Below, piece after piece: positions 43,994 through 53,226 of a stretch of DNA of 64,000 nt. Position 1 is the stretch's first letter. Every line of letters begins with the position of its first letter. Below the pieces are notes generated by a model that searched no databases, had not been told where the DNA came from, and saw only the letters and a program-made list of their open reading frames with translations. The stretch is taken from positions 124,001 to 188,000 of the forward strand of contig NZ_VIUE01000002.1 of NCBI RefSeq assembly GCF_007828215.1, in the 5' to 3' direction. This DNA comes from Pseudomonas sp. SJZ074 (lineage in GTDB: Bacteria; Pseudomonadota; Gammaproteobacteria; Pseudomonadales; Pseudomonadaceae). Position numbers and translations under genes: made by a program.

Positions 43994-45664
43994 TCAAGCC
44001 CCGATCATCTCCCGGACCTTGGCCGTCAATAGATCAAACGTGAACGGTTTGGTGATCATCTGCATACCCGGGTCGAGGAATCCGCCGCGTACTGCGGCGT
44101 GCTCAGCGTAGCCGGTGATGAATAGCACCCGCAGGTCCGGACGGATCTGCCGGCCAACTTCCGCCAGCTGCCGGCCATTCATGCCGGGCAATCCCACGTC
44201 GCTGATCAACAGATCGATGCGCTGGCCTGACTGGAGAATCGGCACCGCACCGTTGGCATCGCTGGCTTCAAGGAAGGTATAGCCCAGTTCCCCCAGTACC
44301 GAGCTGACCAGTACCCGCACTGCCGGATCGTCTTCGACGATCAGCACGGTCTCGCCGGCCTGCGCGGGGGCTGCATGCTGCTTGTCGACCAATGACTCGG
44401 GTGTTTCTTCGCCCAGGAAACGCGGCAGATAAAGATTGACCGTCGTGCCTTTGCCAACGTCACTGTCGATCGCCACATGACCACGTGACTGCTTGCTGAA
44501 CCCATAGATCATCGACAGGCCCAGTCCAGTGCCCTGGCCGATGGGCTTGGTGGTGAAGAATGGATCGAATGCGCGATTGATGACCGATTCGGGCATGCCG
44601 CACCCGCTGTCCTGCACGCTCAGCACCACATAGTCGCCGGGCTCCAGGTTGCTGTACGCATCGGTGAAACCGGCATCCAGATGTTTGTTGAAGGTGCGTA
44701 CAACCAGCATTCCGCCTTCCGGCATGGCATCGCGGGCATTGAGGACGAGGTTGAGCAGGGCGCTTTCCAGTTGATTGGGATCGGCCTCGGCGATCCAGAG
44801 TTGCTCGTCCAGTTGCACGTCCAGTCGGATGCTTTCGTTGAGGCTGCGCTGCAACAGTTCCCCCATGGACAGCACCAGCGTGTTCATCTGCACGGCCTTG
44901 GAGTCCAGCGACTGGCGTCGGGAGAACGCCAGCAGGCGATGAGTCAGGCCGGCGGCGCGGTTGGCCGAGGTCACGCCCAGGTCGATCAGGCTGTCCAGGT
45001 CTTCGGTGCGACCCCGGGCCAGGCGCCTGCGCAGCAGCTCGAGGCTACCGATGATCCCGGTCAGCATATTGTTGAAGTCGTGGGCAATACCCCCCGTCAG
45101 TTGGCCGACGGCTTCCATTTTCTGCGATTGACGCAAGGCTTCTTCATTGTGGCGCAACTGAGCGGTGCGCTCTTCTACCTGCTGTTCAAGAGTTTCGAGG
45201 GTGTTCTGCAGGCGCAACTCACTGTTGCTGAGATCGATCAGGCGTTCCCGGGCCTCGTATTGCCTTCGTCGTCCACGCAAGGCGGTGGTGACCAGGCTGA
45301 CCAGGGTTACCGGATGGAAAGGGCGCTCCAGGAACGTTACGTTGCCCAGTTGCATGCCGATACGTGCCGCCGGGTTCTGTTCCGGACCACCATGATGGGT
45401 CAGCAAGACGATGGGCAGGTCCGACCATGCCGGTTGTTGTTCAATCTGCTGGAACAATTTTTCCAGGTCGGGCCCCACCAGGGCTTCCGACGAGATGACC
45501 AAGAGGCCGGCGCCATGCTCGAGCTCGTCGCACAGTTGCCCTAGATGGCGACAAATGAGACCGGTGAATCCGGCTTCATTCAGGATCATCAGGGCGATCC
45601 GGCTGTCCCGTCCCAGCGGCGCGAGGATCAATGCCCGCTCCGACAGGGGCTCCACCAAAATCAC
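43994..45664 (-). CDS. Hybrid histidine kinase with degenerate N-terminal receiver
   Basis: This 556-residue soluble protein has an N-terminal receiver-like domain (about 1-130) in which the usual acidic pocket and Asp are not evident, then a coiled coil. HisKA has GGIAHDFNNMLTGI (His near 205) and the HATPase has GTGLGLSMIYGFSKQS. The C-terminal receiver has IVEDDPAVR and LLISDVGLPGMNG. The GTG start overlaps the kaiC-like stop (GTGA) with AAGGATGAG upstream. The partnership KaiC-like ATPase plus kinase recalls cyanobacterial KaiC-SasA output, by analogy only. Confidence 0.87.
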   Translation of the reverse strand: MILVEPLSERALILAPLGRDSRIALMILNEAGFTGLICRHLGQLCDELEHGAGLLVISSEALVGPDLEKLFQQIEQQPAWSDLPIVLLTHHGGPEQNPAARIGMQLGNVTFLERPFHPVTLVSLVTTALRGRRRQYEARERLIDLSNSELRLQNTLETLEQQVEERTAQLRHNEEALRQSQKMEAVGQLTGGIAHDFNNMLTGIIGSLELLRRRLARGRTEDLDSLIDLGVTSANRAAGLTHRLLAFSRRQSLDSKAVQMNTLVLSMGELLQRSLNESIRLDVQLDEQLWIAEADPNQLESALLNLVLNARDAMPEGGMLVVRTFNKHLDAGFTDAYSNLEPGDYVVLSVQDSGCGMPESVINRAFDPFFTTKPIGQGTGLGLSMIYGFSKQSRGHVAIDSDVGKGTTVNLYLPRFLGEETPESLVDKQHAAPAQAGETVLIVEDDPAVRVLVSSVLGELGYTFLEASDANGAVPILQSGQRIDLLISDVGLPGMNGRQLAEVGRQIRPDLRVLFITGYAEHAAVRGGFLDPGMQMITKPFTFDLLTAKVREMIGA

Positions 45665-47163
45665 CGGGGCTCATCCTTGAGCAGCGGTTGGTCCGCTCCC
45701 ATATAGGTCGGTACCCCACGCAAGACACCCTGGAAGGCTTCAAGTGGCTCACCGATCGTCATGCCTTGCCCGCTGATGCGGTACTCGCGGATCGTCGATT
45801 CGTGGCTGCCGGTGCGTTTCTTGATAATGGAGATCGCTCGGCGGACCTTGCCCAGAGCCTCGAAATACCGCAACAGAATCACGGTGTCGGCAAGATAGGT
45901 AATGTCCACCGGTGCCTGCATGTCGCCTACCAGGCCATGTTGCGCGACGGTCATGAAGGTCGCTGCTCCCTTGCGATTGAGGTACAGCAACAGCTCATGC
46001 ATGTGCAGCACCAGCGCGTTTTCTTCTGGCATGGCAGCCTGATAGCCGTTGATGCTGTCGATCACCACGGTCTTGATATCACCGTCATCGACGCAACGGC
46101 GTACCCGATGGGAGAACTCACCGGGGGACAGCTCGGCGGCGTCCACCTGTTCGATCAGCAGGTTGCCGGTTTTTTGCAGTGCCTGGAGGTCGATACCGAT
46201 ATTTTTCATGCGTTCGAGCAGCAGGCCAAGCTCTTCGTCGAAAATGAACAGTGCTGCCTTTTCCCCCCGATGCACGGCCGCTGCGGCGAAGATCATCGAA
46301 ATCAGCGACTTCCCGGTACCGGCCGGCCCGAGGATCAAGGTGCTTGAACCGGTTTCGATACCGCCACCCAGCAGGGCATCCATTTCCGCAATGCCACTGG
46401 AGAGTTGTAGACGCAGGTATTGCCCGCGGTGCTCGGCCGCCACCAGGCGTGGGAAGACATGAAGACCGTCCCCCATGATGGTGAAGTCGTGGAAGCCGCC
46501 ACGGTATTTCTGCCCGCGATACTTGACCACCCGGATCCGTCGCCGCTCGGCACCATAATTGGGCGTCAGCTCTTCTAGGCGAATCACCCCGTGGGCGACA
46601 CTGTGCACGGTCTTGTCCAGGGATTCGGTAGTCAGGTCATCGAGCAGCAGGACGGTGGCGTCGTAGCGCACGAAGTAGTGCTTGATCGCCAGGATCTGCC
46701 GCCGATAGCGCAGGGAGCTCTGCGCCAGCAGGCGGATCTCCGACAGGCTGTCGAGTACGACCCGGGTAGGCTTGACCTGTTCGACCACCTCGAAGATCTG
46801 TCGCGTCGCCTCCCCCAGCTCCAGGTCCGATGAGTACAGCAGGCTTTGCTGATGCTCGGCATTGAGCAGGCTTTCAGGCGGCGTCAGTTCGAAAATGTGG
46901 ATGTGGTCATCCAGGGTCCACCCGTGGGAGGCCGCGCCTTGGCGCAATTCACGCTCGGTTTCCGAGAGCGTGATGTACAACGAGCGCTCGCCGGCTTTGG
47001 CGCCGGCCAGCAAGAAATGCAACGCGACCGTGGTCTTGCCGGTGCCGGGTTCCCCTTCCAACAGGAACACATGGCCGCGGGACAAGCCACCGGAGAGGAT
47101 ATTGTCCAGCCCTTCGATACCGGTGGCGGCTTTGGCGTCGATCAACTCGTTCAATGTAGACAA
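45661..47163 (-). CDS. KaiC-like double RecA-domain ATPase
   Basis: This 500-residue protein has two KaiC domains. The first has TGIEGLDNILSGGLSRGHV and Walker A GEPGTGKTT; the second has Walker A GPAGTGKSL and FDEELGLLLERM. The C-terminal part, ITYLADTVILLRYFE then REYRISGQGMTIG, aligns with the KaiC autophosphorylation segment; by eye the Ser-Thr pair reads Thr-Tyr. No in-frame ATG exists near the start. TTG at 47163, with GAGGGG 8 nt upstream, gives the normal N-terminus. It overlaps the downstream hybrid kinase. Outside cyanobacteria such proteins act in stress signalling; no KaiA or KaiB is seen here. Confidence 0.86.
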   Translation of the reverse strand: MSTLNELIDAKAATGIEGLDNILSGGLSRGHVFLLEGEPGTGKTTVALHFLLAGAKAGERSLYITLSETERELRQGAASHGWTLDDHIHIFELTPPESLLNAEHQQSLLYSSDLELGEATRQIFEVVEQVKPTRVVLDSLSEIRLLAQSSLRYRRQILAIKHYFVRYDATVLLLDDLTTESLDKTVHSVAHGVIRLEELTPNYGAERRRIRVVKYRGQKYRGGFHDFTIMGDGLHVFPRLVAAEHRGQYLRLQLSSGIAEMDALLGGGIETGSSTLILGPAGTGKSLISMIFAAAAVHRGEKAALFIFDEELGLLLERMKNIGIDLQALQKTGNLLIEQVDAAELSPGEFSHRVRRCVDDGDIKTVVIDSINGYQAAMPEENALVLHMHELLLYLNRKGAATFMTVAQHGLVGDMQAPVDITYLADTVILLRYFEALGKVRRAISIIKKRTGSHESTIREYRISGQGMTIGEPLEAFQGVLRGVPTYMGADQPLLKDEPR

Positions 47164-47297
47164 AAATAGCCCCCTCAATGGCCAAGGAAGTAAAGCAGGT
47201 TGAAGTGTCTGAATACTTGACCCTTGGCGGTGATAGCGGTTCCACTCCCGGCACAAAACCTGTGAAGTTGCACAGCTTTCGGAGCGACCAGGGCTTT

Positions 47298-48353
47298 CTA
47301 CAACCCCTGCTGCAACGCCGGGTCGTCCGGGTTCAGCTGCTCCAGTTTCGCCAACAATATCTGCACATTCTGCAGTTGTCCGGTTTCCTTCCAGTAATTG
47401 ATCAGCAGCACCCGCGCCTTACGGTCGGCGGGGTAGCGCTGGACAATTTCCTGCAACTGCTTCTGCGCGGCTTCCAATTCCTGCTCGGCATGCAGGGTGG
47501 TTGCCAGGTCGTAACGGTAATGACGATTGTCGGGCTCGAGCTCCACGGCTTTTGCCAGGCCGAGCACCGCGTACTCACTCTGGCCGTGCTGCAGCAACCA
47601 CATGCCCAGCGCATGTTGCAGGTAAGCTGACTGGGGCTGGCTTTGCAACTGTCTTGCGAGTAATTGTCGCGCGGCTTCGCCCTGGCCCTGTTTGTCGAGT
47701 ACCTCGATCTGCATGACCACCGCCGGCAAGTTGTTGGGTTGCAGGCGCAAGGCTTGTTCCAGTGCTTGCTGAGCTTTTTTTAGCTCGGCGTTGTGCAGGT
47801 ACAGGCGGGCGAGTTGATAGAGGGACTCGGTGGTTTGCGGGCCGTCTTCAAGCTGCTGTTCCCAGGTGTCGATGGCCAATTGCATGGCCCCGAAGTACAA
47901 GCCAAGGTCATCCGGCGACAGGCCCAGCAGGGCGTTCACGGCGGCAAATCGCACGCCGGAGTCGTCATCGTCGAGCAACGGCCCGAGCAGCAGGCTGCGC
48001 TGCCCCGTCGGCACCAGTCCGGCAATGCTGCCGATGGCTGCCCGGCGTACATCCGGCGATTCGTTGTGCAGGTCCGCATCCGCCAGTTTCAGGGCCTGGG
48101 GGCTTGGGTAGTTGGGCAGTTCGGCGTGCAGCCACACGCGACGCTTGGGCGAGAGGTCCGGACGCCCGAGTTGCTGATAGAGCATTCTCGCCGCGCCCGG
48201 GAGCCCGTTGCGCGCCTGCGCCAGGGCCTCACTGTAGCCGCGCTTGACGGCCTCGGGGATTTGAGGGGTGCTGCTGTGCCGCCACAACGCAACCAGACCG
48301 ATCATCAGGACGATCCCAAGGCTGAACAGAAGATAGCGGCGAGACGAAGGCAT
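47298..48353 (-). CDS. Membrane-anchored HEAT/TPR-repeat protein
   Basis: This 351-residue protein has one N-terminal helix (YLLFSLGIVLMIGLVALW) and a short HEAT-like region (SPDVRRAAIGSIAGL and DDSGVRFAAVNALLGL, about 95-145). TPR repeats run from about 165 to the end (LYQLARLYLHNAELKKAQQA, VVMQIEVLDKQGQGEAARQL). It is a protein-interaction scaffold facing the periplasm. No enzyme motif is present. It lies upstream of the kaiC-like gene on the same strand with a 134-bp gap, so co-transcription is possible. Confidence 0.75.
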   Translation of the reverse strand: MPSSRRYLLFSLGIVLMIGLVALWRHSSTPQIPEAVKRGYSEALAQARNGLPGAARMLYQQLGRPDLSPKRRVWLHAELPNYPSPQALKLADADLHNESPDVRRAAIGSIAGLVPTGQRSLLLGPLLDDDDSGVRFAAVNALLGLSPDDLGLYFGAMQLAIDTWEQQLEDGPQTTESLYQLARLYLHNAELKKAQQALEQALRLQPNNLPAVVMQIEVLDKQGQGEAARQLLARQLQSQPQSAYLQHALGMWLLQHGQSEYAVLGLAKAVELEPDNRHYRYDLATTLHAEQELEAAQKQLQEIVQRYPADRKARVLLINYWKETGQLQNVQILLAKLEQLNPDDPALQQGL

Positions 48354-48484
48354 GCAGGTAATCCATAACCGGGAAACTTGAAGTGTCGCAAGCTTCGGTC
48401 AGGTGGGGGGCTGAGTCAAACCTTGTGACAGCTATGCAGGGCCTGGGAGGACAGGTTGCTCTCGCGGGGATCTAGCGAAGCCCT

Positions 48485-48503
48485 TGTGGGAGCGAGCCTG
48501 CTC
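48485..48503. repeat. Truncated REP element
   Basis: TGTGGGAGCGAGCCTGCTC matches a REP arm but lacks its 3' end and partner. It lies just beyond the oprN terminator. Confidence 0.75.
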
Positions 48504-48516
48504 CGGGCTAAGAAAT

Positions 48517-48548
48517 AAAAAGCCCCGCGTCCAAGGCGGAGGCGGGGC
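48517..48548 (-). terminator. Rho-independent terminator of mexEF-oprN
   Basis: On the minus strand GCCCCGC (48548-48542) pairs with GCGGGGC (48528-48522). The arm is followed by TTTTTATTTC. It lies about 50 nt past the oprN stop. Confidence 0.82.
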
Positions 48549-48598
48549 AAGGATCTGGTTGATTGCGGTCAACCAAAGGGGCTCTGTGCAAAGGCCGG

Positions 48599-50035
48599 TC
48601 AGTTGCTGGCGACGGTTTCCGGCTGCCAGCCACCGCCCAGGGCCTTGTAGATCGCGACGATGCCGCGGTACAGATCGACTTCGGCCTGGGCCTGGGTGTC
48701 TTCGGCGGCGAGGCGTTCGCGCTGGGCGTCGAGCAGCACGAGGAAGTCCACGGTGCCTTCGCGGTAGCGAATTTCCGCCAGGTCGGCAGCGGCACGGCTG
48801 GATTCGCTCTGGCGGATCAACGAGATCAGGCGTTGCTGGCGTTTGCCATAATCGCTGAAGGCGTTTTCCGATTCTTCCAGGGCCAGTAGCACCTGTTGCT
48901 CATAAGTCGCCAGGGCGCCATCGGCCTCGGCATTGGCACCGCGCAGGCGAGCCCGCACGCTGCCCAGATCGAACGCTGCCCAGGTAATGCTCGGGCCCAG
49001 TGCCCAGGCGTTGGCTGCCGAGGAACCGATCTGCGAACCACGTCCTGCGGTAAACCCAAGGAAGCCACTGAGGCTGACCCGTGGAAACAGGTCGGCCTTG
49101 GCCACGCCAATGCGTGCTGTGGCCGCGGCCAATTGACGTTCGGCGCTGAGAATGTCCGGTCGACGTTGCAACAGTTGTCCCGGATCACCGATTGGCAAGG
49201 CCTTGGCAATGGCCGGCAGGTCCTTGGGACTCAGATCCACGCTCAATTTGTCCGGACGTTCACCCAGCAGGGTGGCGATGCGGTTGCGCTGACGCACCTG
49301 TTCGGCCTGCAACTGCGGCACGCTGGCTTCTACCGAGGCCAGGCGTGCATCGGCACGGACCACGTCCAGCTGATCGCCTACGCCGGCATCGCGCAGGCTT
49401 TCGGTGATCTTGCGTGACGCCTGCTGATTCTGGAGATTCGCCAGGGCGATTTTTTCCCGCAGTTGGGCGCCGCGCAGTTGACCGTAGGCATCCACCAGCT
49501 CGGCAATCATGGTCACCTGCAGTTGGTAGAGATCGGCTTCGGCCGCCTGCTGATCGGCGTCGGTGGCTTCCAGGTTGCGCTGGATGCGCCCGAACAGATC
49601 CACTTCCCAGGCCATGTCCAAGCCCAGATCGTAGCGCTCGGTATTGACCCGATCGGTGGTCTGCCCCGGAATCTGGCCTTTGCCCAGGTTGCTGCTGGCG
49701 CGACTGGTGATGGTCGGCATCGCATCATTGGTGGCGTCGTCACGAATGGCCCGGGCCGCCCGCAGACGGGCGAAGGCGACGCGCAACTCACGGTTGCCTT
49801 CCAGGGAGCGGGTCACCAACGCGTTGAGGGTCGGATCATCGAACTGCTGCCACCAGACACCTTCGAAACGGGCCCGGTCGAAGTTCTTCTGGCCGGCGGC
49901 GCCGTCGGTGGCGGTAGTGATATTCGCCGCCTCGGTTTGCGGAGCCTTGTAGTCCGGCCCCACGGCGCAGGCACTCAGCGCCAGGACCAGCAAGCTCGGC
50001 GCGAACAGTTTCAAGCTCATTGTTGCCAGGCTCAT
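48599..50035 (-). CDS. oprN: Outer-membrane efflux channel, OprN/NodT family
   Basis: This 478-residue lipoprotein channel has a signal ending at the lipobox LSAC (Cys near residue 22), AVGPDYKAP after it, and two OEP repeats. GPSITWAAFDLGSVRARLRG near 348 is typical of RND-linked TolC-type factors. It completes the MexEF pump across the outer membrane. The ATG at 50035 overlaps the mexF stop (ATGA); a second ATG five codons later is possible. It may accept other RND pumps too. Confidence 0.9.
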   Translation of the reverse strand: MSLATMSLKLFAPSLLVLALSACAVGPDYKAPQTEAANITTATDGAAGQKNFDRARFEGVWWQQFDDPTLNALVTRSLEGNRELRVAFARLRAARAIRDDATNDAMPTITSRASSNLGKGQIPGQTTDRVNTERYDLGLDMAWEVDLFGRIQRNLEATDADQQAAEADLYQLQVTMIAELVDAYGQLRGAQLREKIALANLQNQQASRKITESLRDAGVGDQLDVVRADARLASVEASVPQLQAEQVRQRNRIATLLGERPDKLSVDLSPKDLPAIAKALPIGDPGQLLQRRPDILSAERQLAAATARIGVAKADLFPRVSLSGFLGFTAGRGSQIGSSAANAWALGPSITWAAFDLGSVRARLRGANAEADGALATYEQQVLLALEESENAFSDYGKRQQRLISLIRQSESSRAAADLAEIRYREGTVDFLVLLDAQRERLAAEDTQAQAEVDLYRGIVAIYKALGGGWQPETVASN

Positions 50036-53000
50036 TGTTGCGTCTCCAGTTTCAAAGCCCGGGCCGCCTTGCGGGCCTCGCTGCGCTCGACGAAGTTACG
50101 GATCAGTACATAGAACACAGGGGTGAGCAGCAGGCCGAAGAAGGTCACGCCCAACATCCCCGAGAACACCGCGACACCCATGGCGTGGCGCATTTCGGCG
50201 CCGGCACCGCTGGAGAACACCAGGGGCACCACGCCCATGATGAAGGCCACGGAGGTCATCAGGATCGGCCGCAGACGCAGGCGGCAGGCTTCCAGGACCG
50301 CAGCCAGCGGGTTCATGCCCTCAAGCTGTTTATCCTTGGCGAACTCGACGATCAGAATCGCGTTCTTACAGGCGAGCCCCACCAGTACGATCAGGCCGAT
50401 CTGGGTGAAGATGTTGTTGTCGCCACCGGACAGGATCACCCCGGTAATGGCGGACAGCAGGGTCATCGGTACGATCAGGATCACCGCCAGCGGCAGGCTC
50501 CAGCTTTCGTACTGCGCCGCGAGCACCAGGAACGCCAGCAGAACGCAGAGCGGGAACACGAACAGCGCGGTGTTGCCCGACAGGATCTGCTGGTACGTCA
50601 GGTCGGTCCACTCGTAGGTCATGCCGTTGGGCAATTCGTCCTTGAGCAGTTTCTCAATGGCTTTCTCGGCCTGGCCGGAGCTGTAGCCTGGCGCGGCGGC
50701 ACCGTTGATTTCAGCGGTGATGAAGCCGTTGTAGTGCATCACGCGGTCCGGTCCCGAGGAGTCGCTGACCTTGATGAAGGTCGCCAGCGGAATCATCTCG
50801 CCACGGTTGTTGCGCACCTTGAGCTGGCCGATCTGGTCCGATTCGAGACGGAATTGCTGCTCGGCCTGGACGTTGACCTGGTAGGTACGGCCGAAGCGGT
50901 TGAAGTCGTTGGCATACAGCGAACCCAGGTAGATCTGCAGGGTGTCGAAGATGTCACTGACGGCCACGCCGTGGGTCTTGGCTTTTTCCCGGTCGATGGC
51001 GGCATCGACCTGGGGCACGTTCACGGTATAGCTGGTGAACAGCCCGGCCAGTTCCGGCACGCTGCGGCTCTTGGTGATGATGTTCATGGTTTCCTTGTAC
51101 AGCTCGTCGTAGCCCAGGTTACCCCGGTCTTCGATTTGCAGGCGGAAACCACCGATCGTGCCCAGGCCCTGTACCGGCGGCGGCGGGAAGATCGCCATGT
51201 AGGCTTCCTGGATGCCCGCGAACTGGCCGTTCAAGGCACCGGCGATGGCGCCGGCCGACTGGCTCGGGTCCTTGCGTTCGTCAAACGGTTTGAGGGTCAC
51301 GAACACGATGCCGGCGTTCGGGCTGTTGGTGAAACCGTTGATCGACAGGCCCGGGAACGCCACCGCGCTCTGAACGCCTGGTTGCTTGAGCGCCACGTCG
51401 GACATGCGCTTGATCACGTCTTCGGTGCGGTCCAGGCTTGCGGCATCCGGCAGTTGGGCGAAGGCCACCAGGTATTGCTTGTCCTGGCCGGGCACGAAGC
51501 CGGTCGGGGTGTTGGAGAAGCCGAAGAACGTCAACACCATCAGGCCCGCGTAGACGAACAGGGCGATGCCGCTGCTGCGGATCACGCGGCCTACGGCGCC
51601 CACGTAGCTATGGCTGGCGCGGTCGAAGAAGCGGTTGAACGGACGGAACAGCCAACTGCCCAGCAGTGCGTCGAGGAACTTGGAGAAACGGTCCTTGGGC
51701 GCGTCATGGCTCTTGAGCAACACCGCGGCCAGGGCCGGCGACAGGGTCAGGGAGTTGAATGCCGAGATCACGGTGGATATGGCAATGGTCAACGCGAACT
51801 GCTTATAGAACTGTCCGGTCAAGCCGCTGATGAAGGCTGCCGGAACGAAGACCGCGCACAGCACCAGGGCGGTCGCGATGATCGGGCCCGTCACTTCACC
51901 CATGGCACGCTTGGTCGCTTCCACCGGGGTGAGGCCGAGGCCGATGTTCCGTTCGACGTTTTCCACCACGACGATGGCGTCGTCCACCACGATACCGATG
52001 GCTAACACCAACCCGAAGAGCGAAAGCGCGTTCAGTGAGAAGCCGAACAGGTGCATCACCGCGAACGTACCGATCAACGATACCGGCACGGCCACCAGTG
52101 GGATGATCGAGGCACGCCAGGTCTGCAGGAACAGGATCACCACCAGCACCACGAGGATCAGCGCTTCGAACAGGGTGTGGACCACCGCCTCGATGGAACC
52201 GCGCACGAAGATCGTCGGGTCATAGACGATGCTGTAGTCCATGCCCGCCGGGAAGTTCTTCTTCAGTTCGTCCATCTTGGCATGGACGTCGTTGGAGATC
52301 TGGATGGCGTTGGAACCTGGGCGCTGGAAGATCGGGATCGCCACCGCCGGCTGGTTGTCGAGCAACGAGCGCAGCGCGTACTGGCTGGAGCCCAGCTCAA
52401 CCCGGGCAATGTCCTTCAGGCGGGTGATTTCACCATTGGCGCCGGAACGGATGATGATGTTCTCGAACTCTTCCTCATTCACCAGGCGACCCTGGGTATT
52501 GATCGAGAGCTGGAAAGCCTGGGCATTCGGCGCCGGCGGCGCACCCAGGGCACCGGCCGCGACCTGACGGTTCTGCTCGCGGATGGCGGTGACCACGTCG
52601 GTGGCGGTCAGGTTGCGCGAAGCGGTCTTGTTCGGATCGAGCCAGACCCGCAGGGAGTAATCGCCCATGCCGAACAGTTGCACATCACCCACGCCACCCA
52701 GGCGCGCCAGCTCATCCTTGATGTTGAGCAGGGCGTAGTTGGACAGGTAGAGCATGTCGTAGCGTTTGTCCGGCGAGGTCAGGTGCACGACCATGGTCAG
52801 GTCGGGCGACGCCTTGTCCACCGTGATGCCGATCCGGGTCACTTCTTCCGGGAGCTTGGGCTCGGTCCGGGTGACGCGGTTCTGCACCTGTACCTGGGCG
52901 TTGTCCAGGTCGGTGCCCAGGGCAAAGGTGATGGTCAGGGTGATCTTGCCGTCAGCGGTGGACTGCGAGGACATGTACAGCATGTTCTCGATGCCGGTGA

Positions 53001-53211
53001 TGGCCTGTTCCAGGGGCGCGGCCACGGTTTCACCGATGACCTTGGGGTTGGCGCCCGGGAAGTTGGCCCGCACGACTACCGTCGGCGGCACGACTTCGGG
53101 GTATTCGCTGATCGGCAACTGGAACAGCGAGATGGCGCCGGCGATCAGGATCAGCAGCGAGAGCACCGCTGCGAAGATCGGCCGGGAAATGAAGAACTGG
53201 GAAAATTTCAT
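50032..53211 (-). CDS. mexF: RND multidrug efflux pump inner-membrane transporter MexF
   Basis: This 1059-residue, 12-TM RND transporter starts MKFSQFFISRPIFAAVLSLL and shares long blocks with P. aeruginosa MexF. These include TVVVRANFPGANPKVIGETV and DLDNAQVQVQNRVTRTEPKL. The TM4 proton-relay region has GIVVDDAIVVVENVERN, with the two Asp. The TM10 region carries GLACKNAILIVEFAKD. MexEF-OprN exports chloramphenicol, fluoroquinolones, trimethoprim and quinolone-signal precursors in P. aeruginosa. It lies 15 bp after mexE. Confidence 0.94.
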   Translation of the reverse strand: MKFSQFFISRPIFAAVLSLLILIAGAISLFQLPISEYPEVVPPTVVVRANFPGANPKVIGETVAAPLEQAITGIENMLYMSSQSTADGKITLTITFALGTDLDNAQVQVQNRVTRTEPKLPEEVTRIGITVDKASPDLTMVVHLTSPDKRYDMLYLSNYALLNIKDELARLGGVGDVQLFGMGDYSLRVWLDPNKTASRNLTATDVVTAIREQNRQVAAGALGAPPAPNAQAFQLSINTQGRLVNEEEFENIIIRSGANGEITRLKDIARVELGSSQYALRSLLDNQPAVAIPIFQRPGSNAIQISNDVHAKMDELKKNFPAGMDYSIVYDPTIFVRGSIEAVVHTLFEALILVVLVVILFLQTWRASIIPLVAVPVSLIGTFAVMHLFGFSLNALSLFGLVLAIGIVVDDAIVVVENVERNIGLGLTPVEATKRAMGEVTGPIIATALVLCAVFVPAAFISGLTGQFYKQFALTIAISTVISAFNSLTLSPALAAVLLKSHDAPKDRFSKFLDALLGSWLFRPFNRFFDRASHSYVGAVGRVIRSSGIALFVYAGLMVLTFFGFSNTPTGFVPGQDKQYLVAFAQLPDAASLDRTEDVIKRMSDVALKQPGVQSAVAFPGLSINGFTNSPNAGIVFVTLKPFDERKDPSQSAGAIAGALNGQFAGIQEAYMAIFPPPPVQGLGTIGGFRLQIEDRGNLGYDELYKETMNIITKSRSVPELAGLFTSYTVNVPQVDAAIDREKAKTHGVAVSDIFDTLQIYLGSLYANDFNRFGRTYQVNVQAEQQFRLESDQIGQLKVRNNRGEMIPLATFIKVSDSSGPDRVMHYNGFITAEINGAAAPGYSSGQAEKAIEKLLKDELPNGMTYEWTDLTYQQILSGNTALFVFPLCVLLAFLVLAAQYESWSLPLAVILIVPMTLLSAITGVILSGGDNNIFTQIGLIVLVGLACKNAILIVEFAKDKQLEGMNPLAAVLEACRLRLRPILMTSVAFIMGVVPLVFSSGAGAEMRHAMGVAVFSGMLGVTFFGLLLTPVFYVLIRNFVERSEARKAARALKLETQQ

Positions 53212-53226
53212 CTTGAGTTCAGTTCC

